This document shows, piece after piece, positions 8,603-17,316 of a stretch of DNA of 30,665 nt. Origin of the DNA: CALLPQ01 sp039819545 (lineage in GTDB: Bacteria; Pseudomonadota; Alphaproteobacteria; Caulobacterales; Parvularculaceae); assembly GCA_039819545.1 (NCBI GenBank), contig JBCBRS010000031.1, positions 1 to 30,665 of the forward strand, read 5' to 3'. Below the pieces are notes generated by a model that worked only from the letters and a program-made list of their open reading frames with translations, did not search any database and was not told the DNA's origin. The position numbers and the translations under genes were made by a program. Each line of letters starts with the position of its first letter. The stretch's first letter is position 1.

Positions 8603-9025
8603 ATGACTGAACAGCGTGATATGATCGACCTTGGTGGCGGGACCGCGCTGCCTCCGGTGGAAGACACCCCCAAGGCGCAGGCCGCGCAATCGGGCGGGGA
8701 GACGATTCCCGACGAAGAGTTGGGGCGGATCACGGCCGATGTGATCAAAAACCTAAAGACGGTTTATGATCCTGAAATTCCCGTGGACATTTATGAGTTG
8801 GGCCTGATCTACAAAGTTGATCTGTCCGACGCGCGGCTTCTGACCATTGATATGACCTTGACGGCGCCCGGCTGTCCCGTGGCCGGTGAAATGCCGGGCT
8901 GGGTTGAGGGGGCCGTGCGCGGTATCAACGGGGTTGAGGATGTGCGGGTAAACATGACGTTTGAGCCGCCCTGGACGCCGGAGCGCATGTCCGATGAGGC
9001 AAAGCTCGAACTGGGTTGGATGTGA
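8603..9025 (+). CDS. sufT: SUF-associated MIP18/DUF59 protein SufT
   Basis: Small Fe-S carrier or maturation factor, 140 residues. The first ~45 residues are a poorly structured extension. The DUF59 (FeS_assembly_P) domain spans about 46-138: NLKTVYDPEIPVDIYELGLIY with the typical DPEIPV and ELGLI motifs, LTIDMTLTAPGCPVAGEMPG containing the single conserved Cys, and VNMTFEPPWTPERMSDEAKLELGW at the end. It sits 30 bases after sufS and 10 before sufA, as in many alphaproteobacterial suf operons. The start ATG 8603 has only a weak ribosome binding site; Met at codon 7 (8621) is an alternative. Confidence 0.93.
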   Translation: MTEQRDMIDLGGGTALPPVEDTPKAQAAQSGGETIPDEELGRITADVIKNLKTVYDPEIPVDIYELGLIYKVDLSDARLLTIDMTLTAPGCPVAGEMPGWVEGAVRGINGVEDVRVNMTFEPPWTPERMSDEAKLELGWM

Positions 9026-9035
9026 GGATAGGCCA

Positions 9036-9401
9036 ATGGCACGACGTGAACGCCCCAAGGCGGTAACCCTGACGGATGAAGCTGCCCGCCGCATGCAGGC
9101 AATCATGGATGACGCCGATGAAGCTTATATTGGCGTGAAGATTGGCGTGAAGAATGGCGGTTGCGCGGGCATGGAATATACCATGGATTACGCTACGCAG
9201 GCCGGCCCGCTTGATGAAGTTGTCGACGAGAATGGCATCAAGATTTTGATCGACCCGAAGGCAATTTTATTTCTCCTCGGAACGCAGATTGATTTTGTGA
9301 CCGAGAAACTCTCGCAGCGCTTTGTCTTTAATAATCCGAACCAGACCGATGCCTGCGGATGCGGTGAAAGCGTAACGATTGTACCTGCGGCGGCGTCGTG
9401 A
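9036..9401 (+). CDS. sufA: A-type Fe-S carrier SufA
   Basis: HesB/IscA family carrier that receives clusters from the SUF scaffold and hands them to apoproteins; 121 residues, standard length. The three conserved cysteines are Cys43 (KNGGCAGMEY) and Cys107 and Cys109 (DACGCGESV). The start at 9036 is supported by TGAGGA 8-10 bases upstream and the typical VTLTDEAARRM opening. A longer in-frame reading from 8961 overlaps sufT and is not needed. The stop overlaps the GTG start of the next gene (GTGA). IscA, ErpA and SufA cannot be told apart by sequence alone; the symbol rests on the operon. Confidence 0.93.
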   Translation: MARRERPKAVTLTDEAARRMQAIMDDADEAYIGVKIGVKNGGCAGMEYTMDYATQAGPLDEVVDENGIKILIDPKAILFLLGTQIDFVTEKLSQRFVFNNPNQTDACGCGESVTIVPAAAS

Positions 9402-9976
9402 CGGCGATCCGGGTTTATGCCGGGGTGCGCAGCCCGTACTCGCGTCTTGGCATGCATGTGGTAAAACGCGCGGGCCTATCTGTTGAGGTGCTTCCCTTCA
9501 CCGGCCCGCCAGACGGCGCGGTGTTTCAAAACCCCACCGACAATCCCCTCAAACTTGCCTACATCATGGAAGATGCCCCGCGGCTTGCCCGTCGCATGGG
9601 CCTTGCCATGACGATGCCGAAGAGGGGCAATCCTGACTTCGGCCCGTCGCATTTGGCGCAATTGGCGGCAACCCGCGATGGGTTTGGTTTAGACTTCGCA
9701 TGCGCGATTGCCGACGCCCGCTGGGGCGAGGGGCACGATGTGGGCGATATCGCCGTGCTAAAATCCTGCGCCGATGCGGTTGGCTGGTCGGGTGATGCCC
9801 TTGAAACTGCGCTGGCGAACGGGCTTGATGATGCGTATGCACACCATCGCGAGATGATTAAACAAGATGGCGTCTTCGGCGTACCCTTTGCCGTGGTTGA
9901 AACCGGCAATCGAACCGAGAAATTCTGGGGCCATGAGCGGTTTGATCTGCTCGTTGAAACGGTTCATTCCCCTTAA
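9398..9976 (+). CDS. DsbA-fold 2-hydroxychromene-2-carboxylate isomerase-like protein
   Basis: Thioredoxin-fold protein of the kappa-GST/HCCA isomerase group, 192 residues, no signal peptide. The N-terminal strand IRVYAGVRSPYS places Ser12 where these enzymes have the glutathione-activating Ser instead of a CXXC pair. PLKLAYIMEDAPRLARRMGL and FGVPFAVVETG (the cis-Pro loop VPF) follow, then the family-typical KFWGHERFDLL at the C-terminus. In catabolism such enzymes isomerise chromene carboxylates with glutathione. Here the GTGA overlap with sufA suggests a redox or thiol task tied to Fe-S biogenesis, but that is inference. Substrate unknown. Confidence 0.82.
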   Translation: MTAIRVYAGVRSPYSRLGMHVVKRAGLSVEVLPFTGPPDGAVFQNPTDNPLKLAYIMEDAPRLARRMGLAMTMPKRGNPDFGPSHLAQLAATRDGFGLDFACAIADARWGEGHDVGDIAVLKSCADAVGWSGDALETALANGLDDAYAHHREMIKQDGVFGVPFAVVETGNRTEKFWGHERFDLLVETVHSP

Positions 9977-9998
9977 CGCCAAACACGTGTAGCTGCCT

Positions 9999-11150
9999 GT
10001 GCACTTTGAGTTCGCCACCACCGGGAAACTGATTTTTGAACAGGGTGCAATCGCGCGCCTTGCCGATCACGCGGCTAGCCTTGGTATGCGGCGTATCCTT
10101 CTGGTTACGGACAAAGGGATCGTCGCCGCTGGACTTGTTGAACCTGCTCTTACCGCTCTGCTCGATGCCAGTTTTGAGGTGATGCTGTTTGATACGGTTG
10201 TCGCCGACCCGCCGGTGAGTGTGATTGACGCGGCCTGCGATGCCGCGCGCGCCGGCAAGGCCGATGGTGTCATTGGTCTGGGCGGTGGCAGTTCCCTTGA
10301 TGCGGCCAAGCTCGTGGCGGTGATCACGTGCAGCGGGGAAAGGCTCGAGCACCTTTACGGCATTGATCAGATAAAGGGCCCCCGGCTGCCGCTGATCTTA
10401 ATTCCCACAACCGCGGGAACGGGGTCTGAGGTCACCCCGATCTCAATCGTTACGGTGGGTGCGGAGGAAAAGAAAGGCGTCGTTTCACCGGTATTGTTGC
10501 CCGATATTGCCCTGCTTGATCCCGACCTGACGATGGGGCTGCCGCCCCAGGTCACAGCGGCAACGGGGATTGACGCCATGGTCCACGCCATTGAAGCTTA
10601 TACCAGTGCACAAAAGAAAAACCCGGTTTCTGATGCCCTCGCCACAAAGGCACTGGAGCTGTTAGGGCGCAGCGTGCCGCAGGCCTATGAGAACGGCGTG
10701 GATAAACAAGCCCGGTCGGAGGCGCTGCTCGGTTCGTGTCTTGCGGGCATGGCCTTTGCCAATGCACCCGTAGCAGCGGTCCACGCGTTGGCCTATCCCA
10801 TCGGCGCACGGTTCCATGTGCCCCATGGGGTTTCCAATGCCCTCGTCCTGCCTGCTGTCCTGAAGTTTAACCTCCCAGAGGCGGGCCCTCTGTATGCTGA
10901 GCTTTCCCCCCTGATCTGCACGCAAGACCAGCTGCGCGCCGCATCCAGTCCGCAGGCGGCGTTCGTTGCAACACTTGAGCGGTATTGCGATGAGATGGCT
11001 GTGCCCCGTCGTTTACGCGACGTTGGTATTGTCGATAATGATATTGATCAGTTAGCGGATGATGCAATGGAGCAGACGCGTCTGTTGGGAAATAATCCGC
11101 GTCCGGTGACCAGGCGTGACGTTGTAGAGATTTATCGGGCGACCTTGTGA
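9999..11150 (+). CDS. Iron-containing (group III) alcohol dehydrogenase
   Basis: NAD(P)-dependent, metal-activated dehydrogenase, 383 residues. Nucleotide site GLGGGSSLDAAK (93-104) and PTTAGTGSE (136-144). The predicted divalent metal ligands are Asp192, His196 (GIDAMVHAIEAY), His262 (AAVHALAYPIG) and His276 (HVPHGVSNA), all present. The GTG start lies 22 bases after the upstream stop, so it is probably the last gene of the SUF transcript, although nothing functional ties it to Fe-S assembly. Substrate cannot be read from sequence; the family covers 1,2-propanediol, lactaldehyde, butanol, maleylacetate and hydroxybutyrate enzymes. I see no clear terminator downstream. Confidence 0.9.
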   Translation: MHFEFATTGKLIFEQGAIARLADHAASLGMRRILLVTDKGIVAAGLVEPALTALLDASFEVMLFDTVVADPPVSVIDAACDAARAGKADGVIGLGGGSSLDAAKLVAVITCSGERLEHLYGIDQIKGPRLPLILIPTTAGTGSEVTPISIVTVGAEEKKGVVSPVLLPDIALLDPDLTMGLPPQVTAATGIDAMVHAIEAYTSAQKKNPVSDALATKALELLGRSVPQAYENGVDKQARSEALLGSCLAGMAFANAPVAAVHALAYPIGARFHVPHGVSNALVLPAVLKFNLPEAGPLYAELSPLICTQDQLRAASSPQAAFVATLERYCDEMAVPRRLRDVGIVDNDIDQLADDAMEQTRLLGNNPRPVTRRDVVEIYRATL

Positions 11151-11258
11151 TGTGGATTGATTAACGTGGTATCCCCGGCCTTGAGCCGAGATTTCCTGGT
11201 TGGTGTACGGATCGTATAGAAACATATCCTGAATCTGCGCCCGAAAACAAAACTCCCA

Positions 11259-12629
11259 CTACGCACTTTCCGCCTGCTCAAGCGTGTTTTCCGCGATAAG
11301 TCGTGGCCCGCCGGCGGCGAACAGGATGGCGCGGAGGGTTTCTACCCCGGCTGCGCTATCACCCTGGCTGATGGTCTTGCCAAATTCGATGCTGTAATTC
11401 ACTGCATCAATGATATGGGGCGCTGGTGTGGGGATGATTAGCTTCGCGCCTGCCATAATGGACTCGCGCCACATTTCCAATGCTTCCTGTTTACGGGCCG
11501 CCGGTGCGAGCAGATAGGCTGGCTGGCGCGCGCGGCATTCGGTTTCGGAAAGAACGGGCAGGCTGGGATCAGACGTACCATCAGCATGGTCTCGGTCTGC
11601 CATCCGTACAAGGAATGCTGCGTCCTGAATGGTGGGACCCGCCCATGTCATGAGATCAAGAGCCTGATCATCGGTTCCGAGTATTGCAATCTCCTCGTCA
11701 TAGCTGACGATATCTGCAATCATCTCCTGAAATGTGCGTTGTGCGTCGCATAGCCTAGCGTAGTAGGCCTGGTAGGGGGCGCGGTCACGCAGGGCCAGAA
11801 CCGTCTCCTCATCCCACAAACGGGCAAGGCGCTCACTCCAGGGGTCAAAATCGAACCCGTCAAAACTGTCATGGGCAATAAAAAGGCGGATGGAGCCACC
11901 ATTCTTATTGGTCATCCCGCCACGGACGATTTTCAACCCCTCCTGCCGAACCAGATATTCCAGCACCTGAAGAGAAAAAACCTGACACAGATCAGGATTA
12001 GCAAGGTCGAAACTATTGGCAGTGAGGAGTACCGGCGCATAAAGCGTTTCAAGAACCAACAACCCATCGGGGGCAAGACGGTCGCGCACACAGGCGAGAA
12101 AGGTGCGCGGGTCCGAGACTTCTTCGAATGTCGAAATACAGGTGATGATATCAAACTGTTTGGTCCCAAAGGCCTGATCAAGGTGCGCCGATGGGAAGGA
12201 CGCGCGCGCCGACCAAGCCCACTCGCCGATTTCCTCAACACTTTCGTGGGGATCAACACCAAACCGGTCAACCCAGCGGGGATAGAACGATAAAAGGGTG
12301 CCGTCATTGCAGCCAATATCAAGCGCTGCGCAATCGCGCCCGGAAATCATTTCCAGCGCTTCGGTCGCCGCATCGCGCAGGTGATTGCGCGTGGTCCGCA
12401 AACGCGCAGAGGGCATGAGCGTGCGCGGCTTCCGGGTTGGTTTTGCAGGTTGATGCAAGAGCCCGCAGGCATGGGGATCAATCGACGGGTCGCACAGGCG
12501 GTACGGGCCAAGCGCGCTTAAAAGGTCCTGATCATTGGTGGGGGTATTGAAGAGCAGCGTTTGCGCGGTGCTACCACAGACGGGACAAAAGGGTTGATCG
12601 GTTCGTTGATTGGCGAGTTTATCTGTCAT
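11259..12629 (-). CDS. Class I SAM-dependent methyltransferase, sugar C-methyltransferase architecture
   Basis: 456 residues in three parts. The N-terminal zinc-binding module has Cys15 and Cys18 (CPVCGS) and further Cys46 and Cys55. The Rossmann methyltransferase domain has SAM motif I LDIGCNDGTLL (103-113), STFEEVSDPRTFL and LAPDGLLVLETLYA. The C-terminal domain opens with NKNGGSIRLFIAH, the GGS motif of the NovU/TylC3-type C-methyltransferase C-terminal domain (Methyltransf_13/Methyltransf_14 order). Relatives methylate nucleotide-linked deoxysugars, but no sugar-nucleotide genes lie nearby, so the substrate is open. The end converges with the alcohol dehydrogenase. A 7-bp inverted repeat lies about 30 bases upstream of its start. 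Confidence 0.82.
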   Translation of the reverse strand: MTDKLANQRTDQPFCPVCGSTAQTLLFNTPTNDQDLLSALGPYRLCDPSIDPHACGLLHQPAKPTRKPRTLMPSARLRTTRNHLRDAATEALEMISGRDCAALDIGCNDGTLLSFYPRWVDRFGVDPHESVEEIGEWAWSARASFPSAHLDQAFGTKQFDIITCISTFEEVSDPRTFLACVRDRLAPDGLLVLETLYAPVLLTANSFDLANPDLCQVFSLQVLEYLVRQEGLKIVRGGMTNKNGGSIRLFIAHDSFDGFDFDPWSERLARLWDEETVLALRDRAPYQAYYARLCDAQRTFQEMIADIVSYDEEIAILGTDDQALDLMTWAGPTIQDAAFLVRMADRDHADGTSDPSLPVLSETECRARQPAYLLAPAARKQEALEMWRESIMAGAKLIIPTPAPHIIDAVNYSIEFGKTISQGDSAAGVETLRAILFAAGGPRLIAENTLEQAESA

Positions 12630-12657
12630 TGGGAGAGCGTGCCTTGGCCAGAGGGGT

Positions 12658-12678
12658 GGTATCGTGTCAGGCGATACC
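12658..12678 (-). repeat. Short inverted repeat upstream of the methyltransferase gene
   Basis: GGTATCG and CGATACC form a perfect 7-bp dyad around a 7-base loop, 28 bases upstream of the methyltransferase start. It could be an operator or a leader hairpin. No T-run follows on either strand, so it is not a terminator. Confidence 0.5.
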
Positions 12679-12857
12679 GGGTCCGATTAGTCTGGTGGTT
12701 CAAGGTAAAATTGCTATTAAAACTAAGATGTATACAAATTAAAAGTGTGGGAAGAAGTGTTAACCGGACGTGAATAACGCCCGTTGAATTTGGCGCACGC
12801 GCGACGGGCTCCCGGTTGAGTGCGCGGGAGTTTGGGGCCTTTCGCGGTGTGGGCCGT

Positions 12858-13484
12858 CTATGTGCCGGGGCCAGCGTGAACGCGTTCGGGAATTGCGGCG
12901 ACCGATGCCGGGTCTGCGCTTTGCTTGACCGGGAGTGCGGGCCGATATGAACCAAATTCCCGACCCTCAGGCGAAGGCCAGGGGCCATTTGATTGAGGTA
13001 CGGCGGTTTTGGAAACAGGGCCAGGGCCAGGGCCAGGGCTAGGGCTAGGGCCAGGGCTCGGGTCTATATCCCGCAATACGCAACTTTCATGTCCAAACCG
13101 GAAAGCCTGATCACGCCGGATCATGGTCCGGGATTTTGCCGCGAGCCCTTTGACACTGATAAGAATGCCGAACGGATCCTTAAGCCGTGCCGTCGGTGAG
13201 GGGGTGCGGTACACGCCAAGCCCGCCCCTTGACGGGCGCGCGGCACAGCGACGATACGGCACCGGTTCGCTCACATAATCGAGAATACGGCCTGTAATGA
13301 CAAACAAGCGGCAAAAGGCATGGGCCAGCACAAAGCCAAGATCACTCTCGCAAAAATTCAACCGCATGGCGATGCGATGGCAGTGCTCGCTGACGGTGAT
13401 ACAGTGATCGGCCAGCCGCAATAAAGCGTGCAGGCGATCATCCAGCGAAAAAAGGTCTTCGGTTTGTTCCATGGCCGGCAGCAT
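12858..13484 (-). CDS. Hypothetical protein with a Pro/Gly/Ser repeat linker (doubtful)
   Basis: I do not recognise this protein. From ATG 13484 it has 208 residues; a TTG at 13499 or ATG 13472 are alternatives. Residues up to ~60 look like a real helical domain (DDRLHALLRLADHCITVSEHCHRIAMRLNF, LAHAFCRLFVITGRIL). The middle is basic and of odd composition. A P-S-P-G-P-type tract encoded by a perfect-period hexamer repeat follows, then a Pro-rich tail. A smaller opposite-strand frame over the repeat reads as alternating Arg-Ala and is clearly an artefact. The second half may be read-through into non-coding DNA. Confidence 0.35.
   Translation of the reverse strand: MLPAMEQTEDLFSLDDRLHALLRLADHCITVSEHCHRIAMRLNFCESDLGFVLAHAFCRLFVITGRILDYVSEPVPYRRCAARPSRGGLGVYRTPSPTARLKDPFGILISVKGLAAKSRTMIRRDQAFRFGHESCVLRDIDPSPGPSPSPGPGPGPVSKTAVPQSNGPWPSPEGREFGSYRPALPVKQSADPASVAAIPERVHAGPGT
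13018..13062 (+). repeat. Hexamer repeat with eight evenly spaced GGG runs (G-quadruplex motif)
   Basis: GGG occurs at 13018, 13024, 13030, 13036, 13042, 13048, 13054 and 13060 with three-base spacers (CCA, CTA or CTC). This fits the canonical four-run quadruplex pattern twice over. The G-rich strand is the template strand of the doubtful minus-strand gene. A change in unit number keeps the reading frame. Confidence 0.9.
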
Positions 13485-13536
13485 AATCGGGCCGGACAAG
13501 ACGGGGATAGTTGTCCCCGAATTTTTTGGCGCGTCT

Positions 13537-14691
13537 TTATGCGGCCAGATGCTGGATCAGCTTGCGTTGAAATTTCGTGCCCGCAGCCACCTGGTCGAGC
13601 GTGATAAACTCATTGGGCTGATGCGCCTGATCGATTGAGCCAGGCCCGCAGATTACGGTGGAGAAGCCTGCTTCCTGAAACTGACCGGCTTCGGCGGCGA
13701 AGGCGACCACGTCGGTATGATTGTGTCCGGTTAGGGCCTTGGCAAGGTCAGCGGCCGGATTATCTGTACACGGCGCAAGGGGCGGGGCATTGGTCATTTG
13801 CTCGGTTGTAATGGCACAGGTGGGCGCAATTGCCCGCATTTGCGCTTCAACGGTGCGGGCATGGTCTTCAAAGCGGGAGAGAAACATCTCTGTTTTGTCG
13901 CCGGGGAGCAAGCGCATATCCCACTCAAACCAGGCTTCACCGGCCATGATATTTAACTGCGTGCCACCATGCATGACGTTGACCGTTAATGTTGAATAGG
14001 GTGGATCGAAAGGCGCCGAGCGATCGGCTTGTGCCTGATTTTCCAATCGGCACGCTGACAGGAAGGTAATAAGCTTGGCCGCCGCCTCCACCGCCGAGAC
14101 ACCGCGCTCCACCTGGCTTGAATGGGTGGTGTAACCGGTAATATGAGTACGGAAGGATGCAATGCCCTTGTGCCCGTCGACAACGCGCATTGATGTGGGC
14201 TCTCCCACAATCACCGCCGACGGCGTTGGCAGGTCGCGGGCTATTCGCTCAATCATGCGCGGTGCACCGATACAGCCGATCTCCTCATCATAGGAAAGGG
14301 CAAGGATGATCGGGCGTTTCAGATCAGCGGCGACAATCTCCGGCAATAACGACAAGGTTATCGCTGGAAAGGATTTCATATCAGCGGTGCCGCGCCCGAA
14401 GAGCGCACCGTCCTTTGGGGTCAACGTAAAAGGGTCCGTGTCCCAGGCCTGATCTGTCACGGGCACCACATCGGAGTGGCCGGATAAGACAACGCCGCCC
14501 TCAACCGCCGGGCCAATCACCGCATAGAGATTCGTTTTTTCGCCGGTATCATCGGGCGCGCGAAAGGTGCGCACGCCATGGCCCGCAAGATAGGCCTCCA
14601 CATCCTCAATCATGGTGAGGTTCGACAGATGTGACGTTGTATCAAATTGGATCAATCTGTCGATCCATTCGATTTGTGGGGAAAGATCCAT
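13537..14691 (-). CDS. argE: M20 family deacylase, acetylornithine deacetylase (ArgE) type
   Basis: Zinc hydrolase that releases acetate from N-acetylornithine in arginine synthesis; 384 residues, the usual length. Metal and catalytic residues are visible: His72 and Asp74 (LSGHSDVVP), bridging Asp104 (GRGTADMKSF), catalytic Glu136 and ligand Glu137 (SYDEEIGCIG), Glu164 (VGEPTSM) and the C-terminal His357 (SIDQAHQPNEF). The dimerisation domain (about 175-285) includes the HITGYTTHSS segment. The start is ATG 14691; a longer reading to 14835 adds 48 unlikely residues. The M20 family also holds succinyl-diaminopimelate desuccinylases and carboxypeptidases, but GRGTADMKSF and GPGSIDQAHQPNEF favour ArgE. 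Divergent from the TadG-like gene. Confidence 0.87.
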   Translation of the reverse strand: MDLSPQIEWIDRLIQFDTTSHLSNLTMIEDVEAYLAGHGVRTFRAPDDTGEKTNLYAVIGPAVEGGVVLSGHSDVVPVTDQAWDTDPFTLTPKDGALFGRGTADMKSFPAITLSLLPEIVAADLKRPIILALSYDEEIGCIGAPRMIERIARDLPTPSAVIVGEPTSMRVVDGHKGIASFRTHITGYTTHSSQVERGVSAVEAAAKLITFLSACRLENQAQADRSAPFDPPYSTLTVNVMHGGTQLNIMAGEAWFEWDMRLLPGDKTEMFLSRFEDHARTVEAQMRAIAPTCAITTEQMTNAPPLAPCTDNPAADLAKALTGHNHTDVVAFAAEAGQFQEAGFSTVICGPGSIDQAHQPNEFITLDQVAAGTKFQRKLIQHLAA

Positions 14692-14936
14692 GACTGACCT
14701 GGTGTTGGGGGGTGATTTCGGCTTCCGTGTCGCGCGATCAGGGTGACACCCTACGCTTTGGTACACTAAGCCAAGTGTCTCATTAAATAAATCCTCAGCC
14801 TTTTCGCCTATGCAGTCACCGGGTTCGGGTGTCATTGCGAGGGACTTTCATCCCGGTACGGGTTTTGCATCTAAGATTTTACCCCAAAAACGTGGCGGCC
14901 CCAGCGGCCGCGACAGGCACTGATGGATCACACGTG

Positions 14937-16199
14937 ATGAGAGAATACCTCAGAAATACGCGCGGTAATGTTGCCATGATGACCGGCCTGATGGTCATCA
15001 TTATTTTCGTCATTGGCGGCGGCGCGGTAGACTTCATTCGGATGACGACCGCGCGCGCTGAAATGCAGGCGGCAGTTGATAGTGCAGTTCTCGCGGCGGC
15101 GTCCTTGACAAATAATCGTCCGCCCAAAACCGTTGCCAATGATTATTTCGACAAGAACTTTGATGGCAGCCGGTTTGACCTCGAAAATGTCAATTTTACG
15201 CCGGTTGTTGAGCAGAACCGGACCTTCCTGAGGGAGGTGCGGGCGACAGCCACGGCGGACATGCCAACCTATTTCATCGGGCTATTGGATATCATCACGG
15301 GCGGCGGCGCAAAAAGCCTCAAGACCCTGCCGCTGGAAATTTCCGGCAAGGCAGCGGAGAGCGAACAGTTTCTCGAAATCGCGCTTGTCCTGGATGTGTC
15401 TGGGTCGATGGCTGGTCCGAAAATAACTAACCTACGCACAGCCGGTGAGGCGTTTATCGATAAAGTTTTTGATGACACGGTCGCCAATCAGGTGTCGGTG
15501 AGCATCATCCCGTTTTCGTCAAATGTGAACCTTGGCACACATTACGAAGACTTTGCGGATACGACCACCACCGGCACGACGCCGACAAAACCATGCGTAT
15601 TCTATCAAGATACGGACTACACCAGCAGCGCCTTTTCCAATGCGCTGCCCCCGGTCGATCAGACCACACCGAACAACAACAACAGTGTGGCGAATAATCA
15701 GTCGCGTTGTACCGTTGCTGAGTCGATTTTTAATTCCGACAATAGAACGGCGCTCATTGACACGGTGCGTAACTTTGTGGCCGCTGGCCGGACGGACGCT
15801 CACATTGGCTTGATGTGGGGGGCAAAGGCTCTGTCCCCTGATTTGCGCGGTGATCTGGACGGTGATTTCAATGATCGCCCGAAAGATTATTCTCCGCGTA
15901 CGGTCAAGGCACTCGTGGTTATGACCGATGGTGATATGAATCCCATTCCGCTCAATGATGGAACGGTTCCCTATGGGGCAGCGACGGAGGATTTTGGTGA
16001 TCTTTGTACGGAAGCCAAGACCAACAATGTCATTGTCTACAGCATCGGTTTTGATATTACCGCGGGCTCTGCGGCAGATACGATGCTGCGCAACTGTGCC
16101 TCTACCCTCAGCCAGTATTACTTTGTGGAGGGGCTGGATGTATCGACTGCTTTTGACGGCATCGTAGCGTCCATCCTTGCGTTGAGGATTACGGACTGA
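14937..16199 (+). CDS. TadG-like protein with von Willebrand A domain
   Basis: Membrane-anchored protein, 420 residues. Residues 6-60 form the TadE/TadG N-terminus (RNTRGNVAMMTGLMVIII, one membrane helix, then an Ala-rich AEMQAAVDSAVLAAAS helix as in Flp/Tad pseudopilins). A vWA domain begins near 147, with a MIDAS motif DVSGSM (153-158), later Thr/Asp residues and VKALVVMTDGDMNP. The Asn/Thr-rich insert and paired cysteines suggest an exported domain. In tight adherence systems TadG-like proteins sit in the envelope. The start ATG 14937 follows an in-frame GTG; a longer start at 14829 adds low-quality sequence. The stop overlaps the next start (TGATG). No Tad ATPase, secretin or prepilin peptidase genes are in the window. 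Confidence 0.88.
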   Translation: MREYLRNTRGNVAMMTGLMVIIIFVIGGGAVDFIRMTTARAEMQAAVDSAVLAAASLTNNRPPKTVANDYFDKNFDGSRFDLENVNFTPVVEQNRTFLREVRATATADMPTYFIGLLDIITGGGAKSLKTLPLEISGKAAESEQFLEIALVLDVSGSMAGPKITNLRTAGEAFIDKVFDDTVANQVSVSIIPFSSNVNLGTHYEDFADTTTTGTTPTKPCVFYQDTDYTSSAFSNALPPVDQTTPNNNNSVANNQSRCTVAESIFNSDNRTALIDTVRNFVAAGRTDAHIGLMWGAKALSPDLRGDLDGDFNDRPKDYSPRTVKALVVMTDGDMNPIPLNDGTVPYGAATEDFGDLCTEAKTNNVIVYSIGFDITAGSAADTMLRNCASTLSQYYFVEGLDVSTAFDGIVASILALRITD

Positions 16200-16741
16200 T
16201 GACCAAACCGCAATCGCTGACCCATCGATTTGTTCGCAGCCGCGCTGGCATCGCAGCGGTGGAATTTGCACTGGTTGCGCCGCTCTTTTTCGCGCTGGTT
16301 TTTAGTCTATTTGAAACCGGCTGGCTGATGATCAAAACCGCACTCATTGATAACGCCGTGGCGGAGGTTGCGCGGACAATCTATACCGGGGCGGCAATTT
16401 CTGACGGCACCGTTTCGCAAAGCAGCCTGAAAGACCAAATCTGTAGCCGGACGGTGGTCATCAATGACTGCCTCAATAATCTGACGCTTGAGGTGACGAC
16501 CATCACCTCGCTCGCCAGCATTCCGCAAACCGGAGAGGTTTGCCGTGATGGGTCTGATAGCGTGCCCAAGCCTGTGGCGACCTACACACCCGGCACCGCG
16601 TCTGAAATCAGTTTTGTGCGGGTTTGTGTGTCTACGGAGATTTTTACCCCGCTCCTTGGCGTCGGGATGTCAATGCCCAAAAACAGCCATGGCCGGTTTG
16701 AGATTGTTTCATCGCTCGCTTTCGTCAATGAGCCATTTTAG
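16199..16741 (+). CDS. TadE-family pseudopilin-like protein
   Basis: 180 residues. A short basic N-terminus is followed by the TadE signature GIAAVEFALVAPLFFALVFSLFETGW (about 17-43) with the conserved Glu in the pilin-like helix, then an exported domain with four or more Cys (ICSRTVVINDCLNN, EVCRDGSD, VRVCVST) that may form disulfides. Processing by a prepilin peptidase is expected for the family. Starts within the tadG-like stop codon and is followed 6 bases later by a second TadE-like gene, so the three genes are one transcript. Confidence 0.87.
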   Translation: MTKPQSLTHRFVRSRAGIAAVEFALVAPLFFALVFSLFETGWLMIKTALIDNAVAEVARTIYTGAAISDGTVSQSSLKDQICSRTVVINDCLNNLTLEVTTITSLASIPQTGEVCRDGSDSVPKPVATYTPGTASEISFVRVCVSTEIFTPLLGVGMSMPKNSHGRFEIVSSLAFVNEPF

Positions 16742-16747
16742 GGGTCA

Positions 16748-17287
16748 ATGATGACGCAATCTCTTCTTCGAAAATTTGGCGCCTATTCACGCCATCGCGG
16801 CGGTATGGCGGCGCTGGAATTTGCCTTCATCCTCCCGCTTTTGCTGATCCTGTTGCTCGGCGCGGTGGGCACTTTTGATCTGTATAAGGCTGACCGGGCC
16901 ACATCGCTTGCCGCGAATACGGTCATCGACCTGACGGCGCGTCAGGCGGTGATGGATGATACGATCCGCGATACCCTCTTTGCGGCGGGGCAGGGCCTTG
17001 TGGGGCGCTACGCGTCAGGTAGCGGATTTGCCATCACGATCGCGAGCATCATTCAGGACCCTGTCGATGGGCTGAAAGTTGTCTGGAGCGAGTCAAACGG
17101 ATCGGGAAGCGACATTACGGATACCGATATCTCGTCGCTTGATTTACCGGCGATCCCCAACAATGAATCGATTGTTTATATCCGTCTGTCCACAGACTAT
17201 GCGCCCATGTTTGGGTCAGGGCTGACTTTCGAGCGCGAAGCGGTGCGTCGGCCACGCTATGTGGCGTCCATCGCTTATGCTTATTAG
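16748..17287 (+). CDS. Second TadE-family pseudopilin-like protein
   Basis: 179 residues with the same layout: basic N-terminus, GGMAALEFAFILPLLLILLLGAVGTFDLYKADRATSLAANTVIDL (about 18-60) with the conserved Glu, and a cysteine-free exported domain. Only ~20% obvious similarity to its neighbour outside the helix, so they are probably two subunits (TadE and TadF-like) and not a recent duplication. Two consecutive ATG codons open the gene. The end converges with a minus-strand gene 30 bases away. Confidence 0.86.
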   Translation: MMTQSLLRKFGAYSRHRGGMAALEFAFILPLLLILLLGAVGTFDLYKADRATSLAANTVIDLTARQAVMDDTIRDTLFAAGQGLVGRYASGSGFAITIASIIQDPVDGLKVVWSESNGSGSDITDTDISSLDLPAIPNNESIVYIRLSTDYAPMFGSGLTFEREAVRRPRYVASIAYAY

Positions 17288-17316
17288 GCATTCACGCCAA
17301 GCGTCATGTGGTAGCC

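Noticed and set aside
12993..13199. Plus-strand ORF with an Arg-Ala repeat
   Set aside because: It is only the hexamer repeat read in another frame and has no coding features beyond it.
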